Assembly (NCBI GenBank): GCA_965263105.1
Contig: CBDHGL010000006.1
Span: forward strand, 1-64,000
From: JBCCTX01 sp965263105
GTDB lineage: Bacteria > Bacteroidota > Bacteroidia > J057
Length of the DNA stretch: 64,000 nucleotides
Direction of reading: 5' to 3'
Part shown: positions 39,001-45,729 of the stretch, piece by piece
Layout of the letters: each line of letters opens with the position of its first letter
Numbering within the stretch: the stretch's first letter is position 1
Notes under the pieces: generated by a model
The model's input: only the letters and a program-made list of their open reading frames with translations
The model's database searches: none
What the model was told of the DNA's origin: nothing
Program-made: the position numbers and the translations under genes

Positions 39001-41826
39001 TCCGATAATATCATTTGCATTGTCATCTAAGGGCCAATGCGCAATGATTTCATTTGAAGTCTCACCAGTGAATAGTGCACTTTGAGGGATGATCTGCTTA
39101 CTTACCCCACTAGCGGACCATCTTAACTGGGCTACTGCATGACCTCCATTCTCAAAAAAGTCCATTCTAATAGGTACCCGCTGGCCTGCAACCAAATTGA
39201 TGGTTCCACTGTTCTCTGTGGCTGGGTGTACGGTCCAGTTTTCAATGATCATTTGACCATTTACCCAAAGCCTAACCCCGTCATCACTGTTGGTATAGAA
39301 GGTGTATGTGCCTGTGGTAGGCGCTTCGACGAACCCTTCCCAACGAATGGAATAGGTATCCGTTCCCATAGATGAAATGGGTGCACCAAATACCCAATTG
39401 AAATTGATATCAGGGTCAATTCGCCTCATGGCCTCATTGGTGAAGTCTATGTTGTCATAATAAGTGGCTACAAGCCCATTCTCTGAGATCCCAGCATCTG
39501 GATCCATGGTATTGATCCACTCTGCGATCAAAGCTAAGCCTTCTTCATGCCTCACACTTTTGGCCAATGGCGGCATAGCTGCCGTGGTATTGACCTGCTT
39601 CATGCGCTGGTATAAGATAGACTTAGCAGTATCTCCTGGAACTACTACCTTCGCCCCAGAGATTCCCAAATCCTCAGCAACCTCTCCGTTGACGATAAAG
39701 GCATTGGCCAAATTTTCTGATAACAAGCCGTTCCAGGTAGCCCGGGTTCCTGCACCAGGTCTGTGACAACTGCTACAGTTAACATCCAGATAGGATCTTG
39801 CACGATCATCAATGGAGGCACTTTGGTCATCAAGGGCTTTGGCGGATAGATAGGTGGAAATATCTCCTGCATTCAGGTTCTGATCAAACATTCCCAGGTG
39901 ATTATAGGTCTCCACCTGGTTTCCGGTCAGCCCTGTGCTAGGATATAAAATATCGCGGTTCAAATGGCGCGTCTTAGGTCCAAGGACCCTTCCTGAGGCT
40001 TCTGTATGGCAGACGAAGCACTCCGAACGGCTCGGGTAGTACCAGGTCTGTTGGCGGCTACTCCCATCGGATTCAATGATGGTCAGGTTGTCTTCAAAAG
40101 AGGTGGAAAGCAACTCTGCATCGCTTCCATCGGGTCGCCAACGGTAGGTCAATGCATAATACCCTGTTTCTCCATGGATCAGGAACCTAGTTTCCAGTCT
40201 ACGAATGCTGTTGGCATTCCGCTTGTCCATTTGGATTTCAAAGTGCTTGATGAAAACAGATCCAACTGGGAAGCCCCATTCTCCTTCTTCCGACCAGACA
40301 ATATTTTCAGCAGCGGTGTTGTGAGAGCCATCATTTGGAACGGCTAACCAGCGGTACTTTTCTGCTCCATCTGACCATAGGGAGGTAATCATATCATAAG
40401 GGATAATCCCTGCAGAAGGTTCTAAGGTGGAGAGATTTTGGAAAGCCCCTGTCTGTGACAGGAGTTGGGGAATGGAATTCGCCCCAGAATTGCCTATGCT
40501 AGACAGTTTTTGGACAGAATTACTTGTCAGGTAGATTTCCCCATCTTGGTCTTCCGCAAAGGAATAAAAAGTACTCGTACTATTGACTATTTCTTCTTTC
40601 TGCGTGTAAGGAGCAGAGCCCGTTAAGTCCAGCGCCCATATTTTCCTACTTGCTCCATCTGCAAAAATGTATTTGCCATATAAATCAGGAATGGCAGTAC
40701 CTCTATATACATAGCCTCCTACTACCCAACGATTCCCTCCACTATGATTGTACTCGTGGATGGGATCTGTTTCTGTACCGATAATGGTAGCAGGGCGGGC
40801 CATGAGGTCAGGGCGATCAGTTAAACCTTCGCGATAAGGCCAACCGAAATTTGCTCCTTTAGCCACACGGTTTACTTCTTCCCGCACGTCTCCACTGTTG
40901 GAGCCCACGTTACCGATGTAGATGTTTCCTGTAAGCCGATCTATGGTCATCCGGTGAGGATTTCTGCATCCTAAGGTGTAATATTCTTCAAATACACTCC
41001 CATTGGTAGCGAGAAAAGGATTGTCATTCGGAATGTAATAATCGCCTGTAGTTCCTTGTCCCACACTCTGCAGCGTACGGCGAACGGGGTGGCTAATATT
41101 GCCTCCCCTTTTATCCACGTCTATCCGAAGTACACCTCCAGATAGACGATCTGTAATGTTCTGAGATTGCGTTGTCCATCCTAAATCTCCAATAGCCAGG
41201 TATAGAAAACCATCATTCCCAAATAGGAGGCCTCCCCCTCTATGGAGTGTAGGTCCCAACACTTGATCAAATAGAATCGATTCTGAGTTGGCATCCAGGG
41301 TATTGTTGGCTTCATTTCGAGTGAAGCGAGAAAGTCTGATATATTCATTTCCCCCATATGAGGTTACATAATACACGTAGACATAATTGCGATTGGGATT
41401 TCCAGGTTTATTGTAATCAGGATGGAAGGCCATGCCCAATACCCCGCTATCCTGCCCTGTCCAGACACGTCCGGATATATTCATAAAAAGCGTCTTATCT
41501 GAGCCATTCCCGTCTTTGGATACCCAATAGAATACCCCTCCCCGTTCTGCAAAGTGGATGCGCGTACTTGCGGGCTCAGCAGCTGTAGCTAAAATCGCGC
41601 TAAAGCTAGCCTGGGTAAAGGGTGTTTGAAGGGTTAACTCAGACTGGATAGCTGAAGGAAAGTTTCCGTTCAAATACTGACCGATCTGGTTAGGGGAATT
41701 TAGCCCCGGCTGAAAAAACGAAACAGGGATAAAAGCCAGTGAGGTTAGGAGTCCTAAACTCAAAAAGGCTTTAGCGAAATTTTTAAAGAGGGTAGATAAG
41801 GAAAAAGAATGGTACAATTGTTCCAT
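33049..41826 (-). CDS. Giant T9SS protein: sugar dehydrogenase, CxxCH, PA14, LamG, Fn3, F-type lectins and acetylesterase
   Basis: 2925 residues. Order: signal/membrane segment (20-37); PQQ-type sugar dehydrogenase propeller (55-435; LHRGGGLLFGNDGFLYLAIGD region); HNE_0200-like region with CFVCH (603-607) and CSSCH (684-688); PA14 (785-920); LamG-like (925-1128); PA14 (1137-1272); PA14-like (1285-1445); Fn3 (1454-1545); MAM-like (1550-1700); F-type lectins at 1709-1853, 1940-2087, 2172-2320 and 2678-2825, with Ig-like repeats after the first three; sialate-O-acetylesterase-like SGNH domain (2404-2662; S2414 in GQSN, WHQGEGD 2547-2553, D2639 and H2642); T9SS tail (2850-2925; RVFPNPSSGRI). Lectin domains 3 and 4 keep the fucolectin RTDCC motif. 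Predicted cell-surface glycan binder and degrader with both redox and deacetylase activities. The frame is intact throughout. Confidence 0.9.
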   Translation of the reverse strand: MEQLYHSFSLSTLFKNFAKAFLSLGLLTSLAFIPVSFFQPGLNSPNQIGQYLNGNFPSAIQSELTLQTPFTQASFSAILATAAEPASTRIHFAERGGVFYWVSKDGNGSDKTLFMNISGRVWTGQDSGVLGMAFHPDYNKPGNPNRNYVYVYYVTSYGGNEYIRLSRFTRNEANNTLDANSESILFDQVLGPTLHRGGGLLFGNDGFLYLAIGDLGWTTQSQNITDRLSGGVLRIDVDKRGGNISHPVRRTLQSVGQGTTGDYYIPNDNPFLATNGSVFEEYYTLGCRNPHRMTIDRLTGNIYIGNVGSNSGDVREEVNRVAKGANFGWPYREGLTDRPDLMARPATIIGTETDPIHEYNHSGGNRWVVGGYVYRGTAIPDLYGKYIFADGASRKIWALDLTGSAPYTQKEEIVNSTSTFYSFAEDQDGEIYLTSNSVQKLSSIGNSGANSIPQLLSQTGAFQNLSTLEPSAGIIPYDMITSLWSDGAEKYRWLAVPNDGSHNTAAENIVWSEEGEWGFPVGSVFIKHFEIQMDKRNANSIRRLETRFLIHGETGYYALTYRWRPDGSDAELLSTSFEDNLTIIESDGSSRQQTWYYPSRSECFVCHTEASGRVLGPKTRHLNRDILYPSTGLTGNQVETYNHLGMFDQNLNAGDISTYLSAKALDDQSASIDDRARSYLDVNCSSCHRPGAGTRATWNGLLSENLANAFIVNGEVAEDLGISGAKVVVPGDTAKSILYQRMKQVNTTAAMPPLAKSVRHEEGLALIAEWINTMDPDAGISENGLVATYYDNIDFTNEAMRRIDPDINFNWVFGAPISSMGTDTYSIRWEGFVEAPTTGTYTFYTNSDDGVRLWVNGQMIIENWTVHPATENSGTINLVAGQRVPIRMDFFENGGHAVAQLRWSASGVSKQIIPQSALFTGETSNEIIAHWPLDDNANDIIGDADGTFQGGASLINDAGRGKVLSIANNGEHVLVTPKPQLQVGNNGQDFSIAFWMNLTQGSTGAWRSIMHKGEENYQRTFAMWMRPSDNRIHFRISTSANPNEGGDSQGAIPLNEWTHIAYVKEGQSLKLYINGEVDSEVRLAGTSISNNGNLYFGDTPWYAPAISSMDDIRLYGYALGESELAELSTPLDVEGSGLLATYYDNIDFTNEALQRVDPTINFNWGGGSPDASVGANTFSVRWEGEIKAPTSGTYTFYTMSDDGVRLWVNNQLVVQNWTDHGPTENTGTISMAAGERVPIRMEFYENGGGAVAQLRWSATGVAKQVIPAEYLYPVGWTPPEDPDPSSCTATGELLVERWNEVPKDYRDLTAIPDTTSPDISELYTEFLMPDYGSTKYGVRARGYLCAPMTGDYRFTIQTDNIVELWLSTDANPFRRQVIVYAEHGSHLLSNRASLTRTSSFVSLQQGKSYYIEARVRDRGGDEQTKIGWTLPNGSSQSVIPGEYLSPIDLSETDLPGIPVNVSAELMSFNGIKVSWEAPADTIGIAGFHVFRNGDMSRPIAKILNGNTYLIQNDLPTEADYQFSVATVDVAGNLSPIATTNTLTLNRNCEERTLYLAEMEEGTGIWQITGSRSFVKINSPSATSGSNTLTVNGDYDDSNTTTVNLDLEAYDEVVVGFNFKIFEYWRADDYFRLQVSTDGGASFTTVREWRKDIDFRDLVPYSKKVRVKASFTNQTQFRITQSGRRTRGFGFLNLDDIYVSVCALDGCSGESNLASNRSARLSSQYGNGSGDLGTDGNYVGSSPWSADLVHTTNEAQPWWEVDLGAKSQVDSLVIYNRTNGNQGRLKNFYILTSDAPMSGSLAELLVQSGVNSVYFAYKADSIQRIPVNAEGRYVRIQLSGNDILHFAEVEVIGCNLEQLCEPPVVSIDPVSPLNEDGSPVQLSASPSGGVWSGAVDGSGVFDPSVGVGSYEVIYSYEAFAGCAGSDTLEIEVLPSGSVCDAPANLASNGTASQSSTYGNGVAGLAIDGNSTGSNAWSADLQHTTREAQPWWQIDLGQQSKLNEIVLYNRSDNSFNRLKAFYILVSDVPMSASSSLDELLASSSVSQVYFPGVAGAVESIALDGISGRYVRVQLSGSNILHMAEVEIMGCREDGGCIDPIVSIDPAGPFAADAGPQQLVASPVGGSWSGAVSSTGIFDPSQGIGSYEILYTYTDPNGCSASAVSTVEVIPGGCDATVNLALNKLAEQSSTYGNGNASIAVDGNSLGTSPWSADLAHTNNEAQPWWQVDLGAISNIQQVKIHNRTDCCQGRLKNFHILTSTEPFSSTASLDELLADPSVEDYFVAGAASVENTYNLIKEARYVRIQLSGSNILHIAEVEVLGCASENDPCFGEQAAQILGAEDQTIGFGSYQLTASPAGGSWSGDVTEAGLLLGTTCPGSYEAIYTYDNGQGCVSRDTATIVVKPEVMDVFIYAGQSNATGAQNTLDVLRVGDSPYDEKISYAWNIPGLATSNGWESLQAIEVDPATNRRGHGAEISFGRTLFEAGYNNIGIIKVARGGTNLANHWDPNTTLTGVSGNFGMYPEMLNTVNARLAELDAQGIPYRITGFLWHQGEGDMNPSMASIYGANLTELISALRSDFGQELKVFLASVYNPNATEEEGMLVRNAQRDVATADAQAYVVNLDTVYYDGDFNPNSENLIADNLHYNSIGQIKNGSSFANTLLTFHPVEGCEDENTGACASPENLALNQPTEQSSTYGLGTASLAVDGNRTGSSPWSADLQHTEVEEQPWWQVDLGAVSNIEQVNIYNRTDCCAGRLNNFYILVSDTPFDPTASLDELRNDPNNYVHTFTGRAGLLENITIGTTGRYVRIQHTRTIQLHLAEVEVIGCAIGTQGNRLANANEAEAGENIDFDLRVFPNPSSGRITISIDQLAQGEPVEYSLYNLQGQRVWQTRGQRTEQVNLSHLAKGVYLLKAEGAIWTEAKQLIIN

Positions 41827-41920
41827 GTGATGTGCAGATATTATGTTAGCGGTCTTCCATCAGTGCATAATGGAAATCCCAGTTGGCAAATTATGTAGCT
41901 TGTGCCTAATTACTACATTG

Positions 41921-41950
41921 CAAATATAAAAACAAAAAGTGAAAATTCAA
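41921..41950 (-). promoter_or_regulatory. Promoter of the 2925-aa gene
   Basis: TATATTTG (41921-41928) with TTG exactly 19 nt upstream (41948-41950, minus strand). It is 94 nt before the start codon. The remainder of 41827-42133 shows no gene. Confidence 0.72.
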
Positions 41951-42133
41951 TAAAAATATATTCTGTTTTTTCGTTTAATTAACCCAAAAAAACAAAAGTC
42001 CCTGATACTTATGAAGTAGTATCGTACGAATTGTCAGAAAAATTTGGCTAAAGGATAAAAATGGATGGGCTAAGCTATCCTTTCTTTACTATACATCCCC
42101 CTACATTTGAGTTGATCTGGTGGATAGGCACCT

Positions 42134-42811
42134 CTAAAGTAAGGTCTCCCCATTCAAATCGGTAGTGAGTAGGTCTGTCATGTAATCAAAAAATGGCCGT
42201 AAGGCGCAGAAGGTTTCCACCAGGTGGTCGGCAAAATCAGGACTCAGCACTTCTTCATCTGTGAAGGGATGGATCACATAAAACTGTTTGTGCCGGATGA
42301 GGTCTATACCTGGTTCGTCAATAGAGAAGCCTCTGGGGGCAGTCTTCACTTTTTGACCTTTTAGTTCTCCAAATACCTGTTTAAACCTAGGTTCTTTCAA
42401 TACCTTACGCATTTCTGCATGGTCCCAAACCAGCTTTTTTCTAAGCAGTAAGAGGTCTTCTTTGTTTGGTCCCCAAAATCCGCCTTCTGCGGCAGAATTA
42501 CCGGGAGAAATACCAAAATAGTAACCGCCCCGAAGCTGAGGCTTTTGTCTGCGAAAAGAGCCTCCCCATTCGGATTTATAGGGTGTTTTATCTTTCCTGA
42601 ATCGCACATCCCGGTAAATTCGATACAAGCGATGCCGTTCGAGGAGATCATGTGCATCCATCTTTTCCCGCAGGGCCTGAATGAAGGATTTCATGTGTCC
42701 TAACTCCTGTTGGTACCAGTCCTTATTTTTTTGAAACCACTCTCGGTTATTGTTTTCTTTGAGTTGGGTGAGAAATTCGAGGGTAGAAGACGGGATACGA
42801 GGTGCTTGCAT
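42134..42811 (-). CDS. DUF2461 (TIGR02453) family protein
   Basis: 225 residues. The opening LEFLTQLKENNNREWFQKNKDWY and the motif RIYRDVRFRKDKTPYKSEWGGSFRR are diagnostic of DUF2461, a widespread cytosolic family with no settled function. Normal length, no signal peptide. A TAAATTTG element ends 4 nt before the ATG, so its mRNA may be leaderless. Confidence 0.92.
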   Translation of the reverse strand: MQAPRIPSSTLEFLTQLKENNNREWFQKNKDWYQQELGHMKSFIQALREKMDAHDLLERHRLYRIYRDVRFRKDKTPYKSEWGGSFRRQKPQLRGGYYFGISPGNSAAEGGFWGPNKEDLLLLRKKLVWDHAEMRKVLKEPRFKQVFGELKGQKVKTAPRGFSIDEPGIDLIRHKQFYVIHPFTDEEVLSPDFADHLVETFCALRPFFDYMTDLLTTDLNGETLL

Positions 42812-42815
42812 TTGG

Positions 42816-42823
42816 CAAATTTA
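42816..42823 (-). promoter_or_regulatory. -7 element (TAAATTTG) next to start codon
   Basis: Exact TAnnTTTG on the minus strand, 4 nt before the DUF2461 ATG. The -33 site is weak (TGG at 20 nt). If active, transcription would start at or very near the ATG. Confidence 0.45.
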
Positions 42824-43056
42824 CATAATTCCTCTGTGGCTGTCCAGCCTTTGAACTGTCCTTAGCTTCCAAATTAGGTACAAGTGAAATCTACTCTCGG
42901 GTCAGGTAATATCTCTAACTATCAGGAACCAATTTTTCACGCTTTTTAGAAGTCGAAGCAATAGGCTATCAGACAGGTGCACAAAACCGGTGATTTGTCC
43001 CAGGATCGGAGCTGACTAAAGAGATAATAAGCGTATCCCTCTTTTTGGGGAAAGCC

Positions 43057-43335
43057 TTACTCCTTTCTCACCTTGTAAGTCTCCCGCTTCGTTTTCACCA
43101 AATAAATCCCCTTGGTCAATTTCTTGAGGTCCAGCTCTAGAAAGCCGGGCCCTTGGCCGATAATTTCTATCTGGTCCATAAGGGGTTTCCCTTGAATATC
43201 GAATACAGTTATAGAGTCGATTTTTCCCGAATTCCCCTCAATATTTAGGATACCCTGAGTAGGATTGGGATACAGCCTGGACGAGAGAATAATGGGACAA
43301 AAGGCCTGAATACCTTTCTTATTTCGCCCAATCGT
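43057..43335 (-). pseudogene. Orphan T9SS C-terminal sorting domain
   Basis: An open frame without a start codon encodes a complete sorting tail: IILSSRLYPNPTQGILNIEG, then DSITVFDIQGKPL, and LDLKKLTKGIYLVKTK ending at the stop 43057-43059. Upstream in this frame there is a stop at 43336-43338 and then the divergent gene at 43406, so the secreted body of the protein is missing. It is most likely the remnant of a deleted or rearranged T9SS gene. The rest of 42824-43405 holds no other feature that I can see. Confidence 0.8.
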
Positions 43336-43405
43336 TTATTTCAGGTAAAAAAATAACACTCTTCACATCCCGTTATAGGGGTACAAATCAAACCCATGAA
43401 CCTAT

Positions 43406-45364
43406 ATGAGAAGCTTTCTTTTTTTTATCCTTTTGGGAGTCATACAGCAGAGTTCTGCTCAACAAAGCTTTCTAGCAGAATTCAACCTAGACCCTACAGC
43501 ACCCCAATCCTTCTACGGAACGCCGGGCTTTGCCACCTTCATCCACTCTCGGGATCCCCAGGCTCAATACCAGCCCTACCCGTCTATTGGGGATCATGGC
43601 CCCAATTGTGAGCCCCCTTTTCTCCGGAATCCTGGCGACAGCTACGATACGACCCATGCCATTACGGCCTATGATCAGGTTATCTATAGCTGTAAAAATC
43701 ATATGATGACTAATCTCCGAGCAGATGGTTACGGATTAATAAATATCATGCCGGATCATTTGGTAGATATTTCGGAAGGGGAAGCGACAGTAAGAGTGGA
43801 TGTTTCCTCTCTGGACCGCTCTGCACAGAACAGGGACTGGTGGACGATGACCCTTATGCCCTTAAATACGCTCAATCCCTTACATGCCCCTGACTGGGCT
43901 CCAGATGTGGAAGGATTCGCTCCCAATGCTATCTGGATAGGAATGAGTTTTGCCAATGGCATGCGCTATCCTTTCATAGAAATGACTGATGCCAATGGCA
44001 ATCACCAAGAACTTTCGGGAGCGTTTCGGGGCTTGGAAGAGTTTATCACCCCCTCTCAGGTAGTACGAGATACCTGGGAAATAAGCATCTCCAAAAATAG
44101 AATTCGTTTGGGAATGAAGTTTAAACCTGGCCATCCTTCAGGTTTAGAGGAGTTCTGGTGGGTAGATACGGAAGTAGATGAGAATGGAAACCCCCTCAAT
44201 ATCCCTTGGGATAAAGCTGCAGTTCTAATGGGCCATTATGTATACAATTCCCGAAAAAATGGCGAAGGCATGGAAAATACCTGGCATTGGGACAACCTAT
44301 TCATTGAACCGGCTGTCCCGATTGAAGTTTGTGTACCTGATGCCCGCTTTGCGGATGGAAATGATCCAACGATCCGCTTTAACAAACCTGCTCCAGAAAA
44401 TTCCTTCATGTTATTTGCCAGTCCAGACATTACCCGTACCGCTCAGGATATGGAACTCAGTTTTGATCAGGGCCAGAATTGGCTTAAGCCAGAGCGACTG
44501 ACAGGGTCCACTACGGATTTGAGCAATGATTGGGGGGTGTCTTTTGCCTCTTTGCGAATCGCTGTTCCTCCAGGAACCCAGGAAGTAAGCTTTCGGGGGA
44601 GAGATTCCCACTGGTACAAGTGGATGGCCAGGGATGTATATATTTTTTCGGAAACGCTTAGCCAAGACACCGTTCCTCAAGATACAGTGCCTCCAGATAG
44701 CCTGGATCCTCGGGTTCTCCTTGCCAAAGTCTTCCTACAGGGTATGTATGATCCTTCTTTGGGTGTCATGAAAAATGAGTGGGCTTCTAAAGGCTTGCTA
44801 CCCTTGGATCAACCATTTTCAAATCCTCCTTTCCTCTATTTAGGCGAAGAGTCCTTGGATAGTATTCCTGAAAATACGATAGACTGGATATTGGTGGAAC
44901 TCCGAGACAGTGCGGATGTGCAACGAATTATTTGGCAACAGGCCGCTCTACTCAATGACAAAGGTGAAATCACCGATTTAAACGGAAATCCTGGTCTTAA
45001 CCTCCCCCCTTTACCCTTTAGCTCCCTTTATTTATCTGTTTCCCATTTGAGCTCTCTCTCCATCCTCAGTGCTACCCCATTGGATCTTTCCACTCCCTTT
45101 ACAGCATTTGACTTTAGTCAGGCATTAGAGCAATCTATGGGAATAGAGCAACAAGTACTCATAGGGTCTGTAGCATGTATGCGCAGTGGAGACTTTGATA
45201 GCAATGGTTTGGTAAATAATCAGGACTACAACCTCTGGAGACAATATGGAGCTCGACTCAATCAATACCTGCCAGTCGATGCCGATGGCAATGGGATCAT
45301 CAATGTAGTAGATTTTAATTTTTGGGTGGGAAATAATAGTAAGGTGGGGATGTTGAATAGATAA
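43406..45364 (+). CDS. Secreted protein with C-terminal dockerin-like calcium repeats
   Basis: 652 residues from the ATG at 43406, which gives the signal peptide MRSFLFFILLGVIQQSSAQ. Residues 30-320 form an unassigned beta-rich region with several Trp residues (WWTMTLMPLNTLN, FWWVDTEV), possibly a concanavalin-like fold. About 435-590 matches a common Bacteroidota surface module (VFLQGMYDPSLGVM, DWILVELRDSADV). The end has two EF-hand/dockerin-like loops, DFDSNGLVNNQDYN and DADGNGIINVVDFN, which probably bind calcium. No T9SS sorting domain is present in this frame, which is notable next to an orphan sorting domain on the other strand. Confidence 0.75.
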   Translation: MRSFLFFILLGVIQQSSAQQSFLAEFNLDPTAPQSFYGTPGFATFIHSRDPQAQYQPYPSIGDHGPNCEPPFLRNPGDSYDTTHAITAYDQVIYSCKNHMMTNLRADGYGLINIMPDHLVDISEGEATVRVDVSSLDRSAQNRDWWTMTLMPLNTLNPLHAPDWAPDVEGFAPNAIWIGMSFANGMRYPFIEMTDANGNHQELSGAFRGLEEFITPSQVVRDTWEISISKNRIRLGMKFKPGHPSGLEEFWWVDTEVDENGNPLNIPWDKAAVLMGHYVYNSRKNGEGMENTWHWDNLFIEPAVPIEVCVPDARFADGNDPTIRFNKPAPENSFMLFASPDITRTAQDMELSFDQGQNWLKPERLTGSTTDLSNDWGVSFASLRIAVPPGTQEVSFRGRDSHWYKWMARDVYIFSETLSQDTVPQDTVPPDSLDPRVLLAKVFLQGMYDPSLGVMKNEWASKGLLPLDQPFSNPPFLYLGEESLDSIPENTIDWILVELRDSADVQRIIWQQAALLNDKGEITDLNGNPGLNLPPLPFSSLYLSVSHLSSLSILSATPLDLSTPFTAFDFSQALEQSMGIEQQVLIGSVACMRSGDFDSNGLVNNQDYNLWRQYGARLNQYLPVDADGNGIINVVDFNFWVGNNSKVGMLNR

Positions 45365-45448
45365 CAGGGACAGGGACAATCCGATTAATTTAACGTGAAT
45401 TTTGGATAAGGAGCTAGGTTAAAATAACAAACTAAGGTGTGTAGGCCT

Positions 45449-45539
45449 GCAAAATTCGTTGGGAACCGGGGGGGCTTGTGTACCCCCCTTCTTTTCCCCC
45501 CTACTACTGCAGGGGGGAATAAAAAGGGGGGTATTTTGC
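45449..45539. repeat. G/C-tract multi-hairpin element
   Basis: Outer arms GCAAAAT (45449-45455) and ATTTTGC (45533-45539) enclose G7 (45468-45474), C6 (45483-45488), C6 (45496-45501), G6 (45512-45517) and G6 (45526-45531). G7 with the first C6, and the second C6 with the next G6, can form two adjacent hairpins, giving a cruciform-like fold. The rest of 45365-45662 shows no gene. Confidence 0.5.
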
Positions 45540-45662
45540 GATTTTTGGCGCTACGTTTTTCTAAAAAAGGTAGCTAACTCACCATTGACAGAAAAATAGT
45601 TATCCATAACTCACTGATAATCAAGGATAATTATCCAAAACTCAAATTAATTTAGGGAAAAT

Positions 45663-45701
45663 AAAAATGAGCCATCTTCAAATAGCAGATGGCTCATTTT
45701 T
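45663..45701. terminator. Bidirectional terminator downstream of dnaK
   Basis: Perfect 15-bp stem AAAAATGAGCCATCT / AGATGGCTCATTTTT with a 9-nt loop. It ends the dnaK transcript and can also act on the plus strand. Confidence 0.92.
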
Positions 45702-45729
45702 ATGTTGATCAACGCTTAGCGGTACGTTC

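Noticed and set aside
45365..45448. Possible small gene after the dockerin-like protein
   Set aside because: No open frame with a credible start; only spacer before the G/C-tract element.
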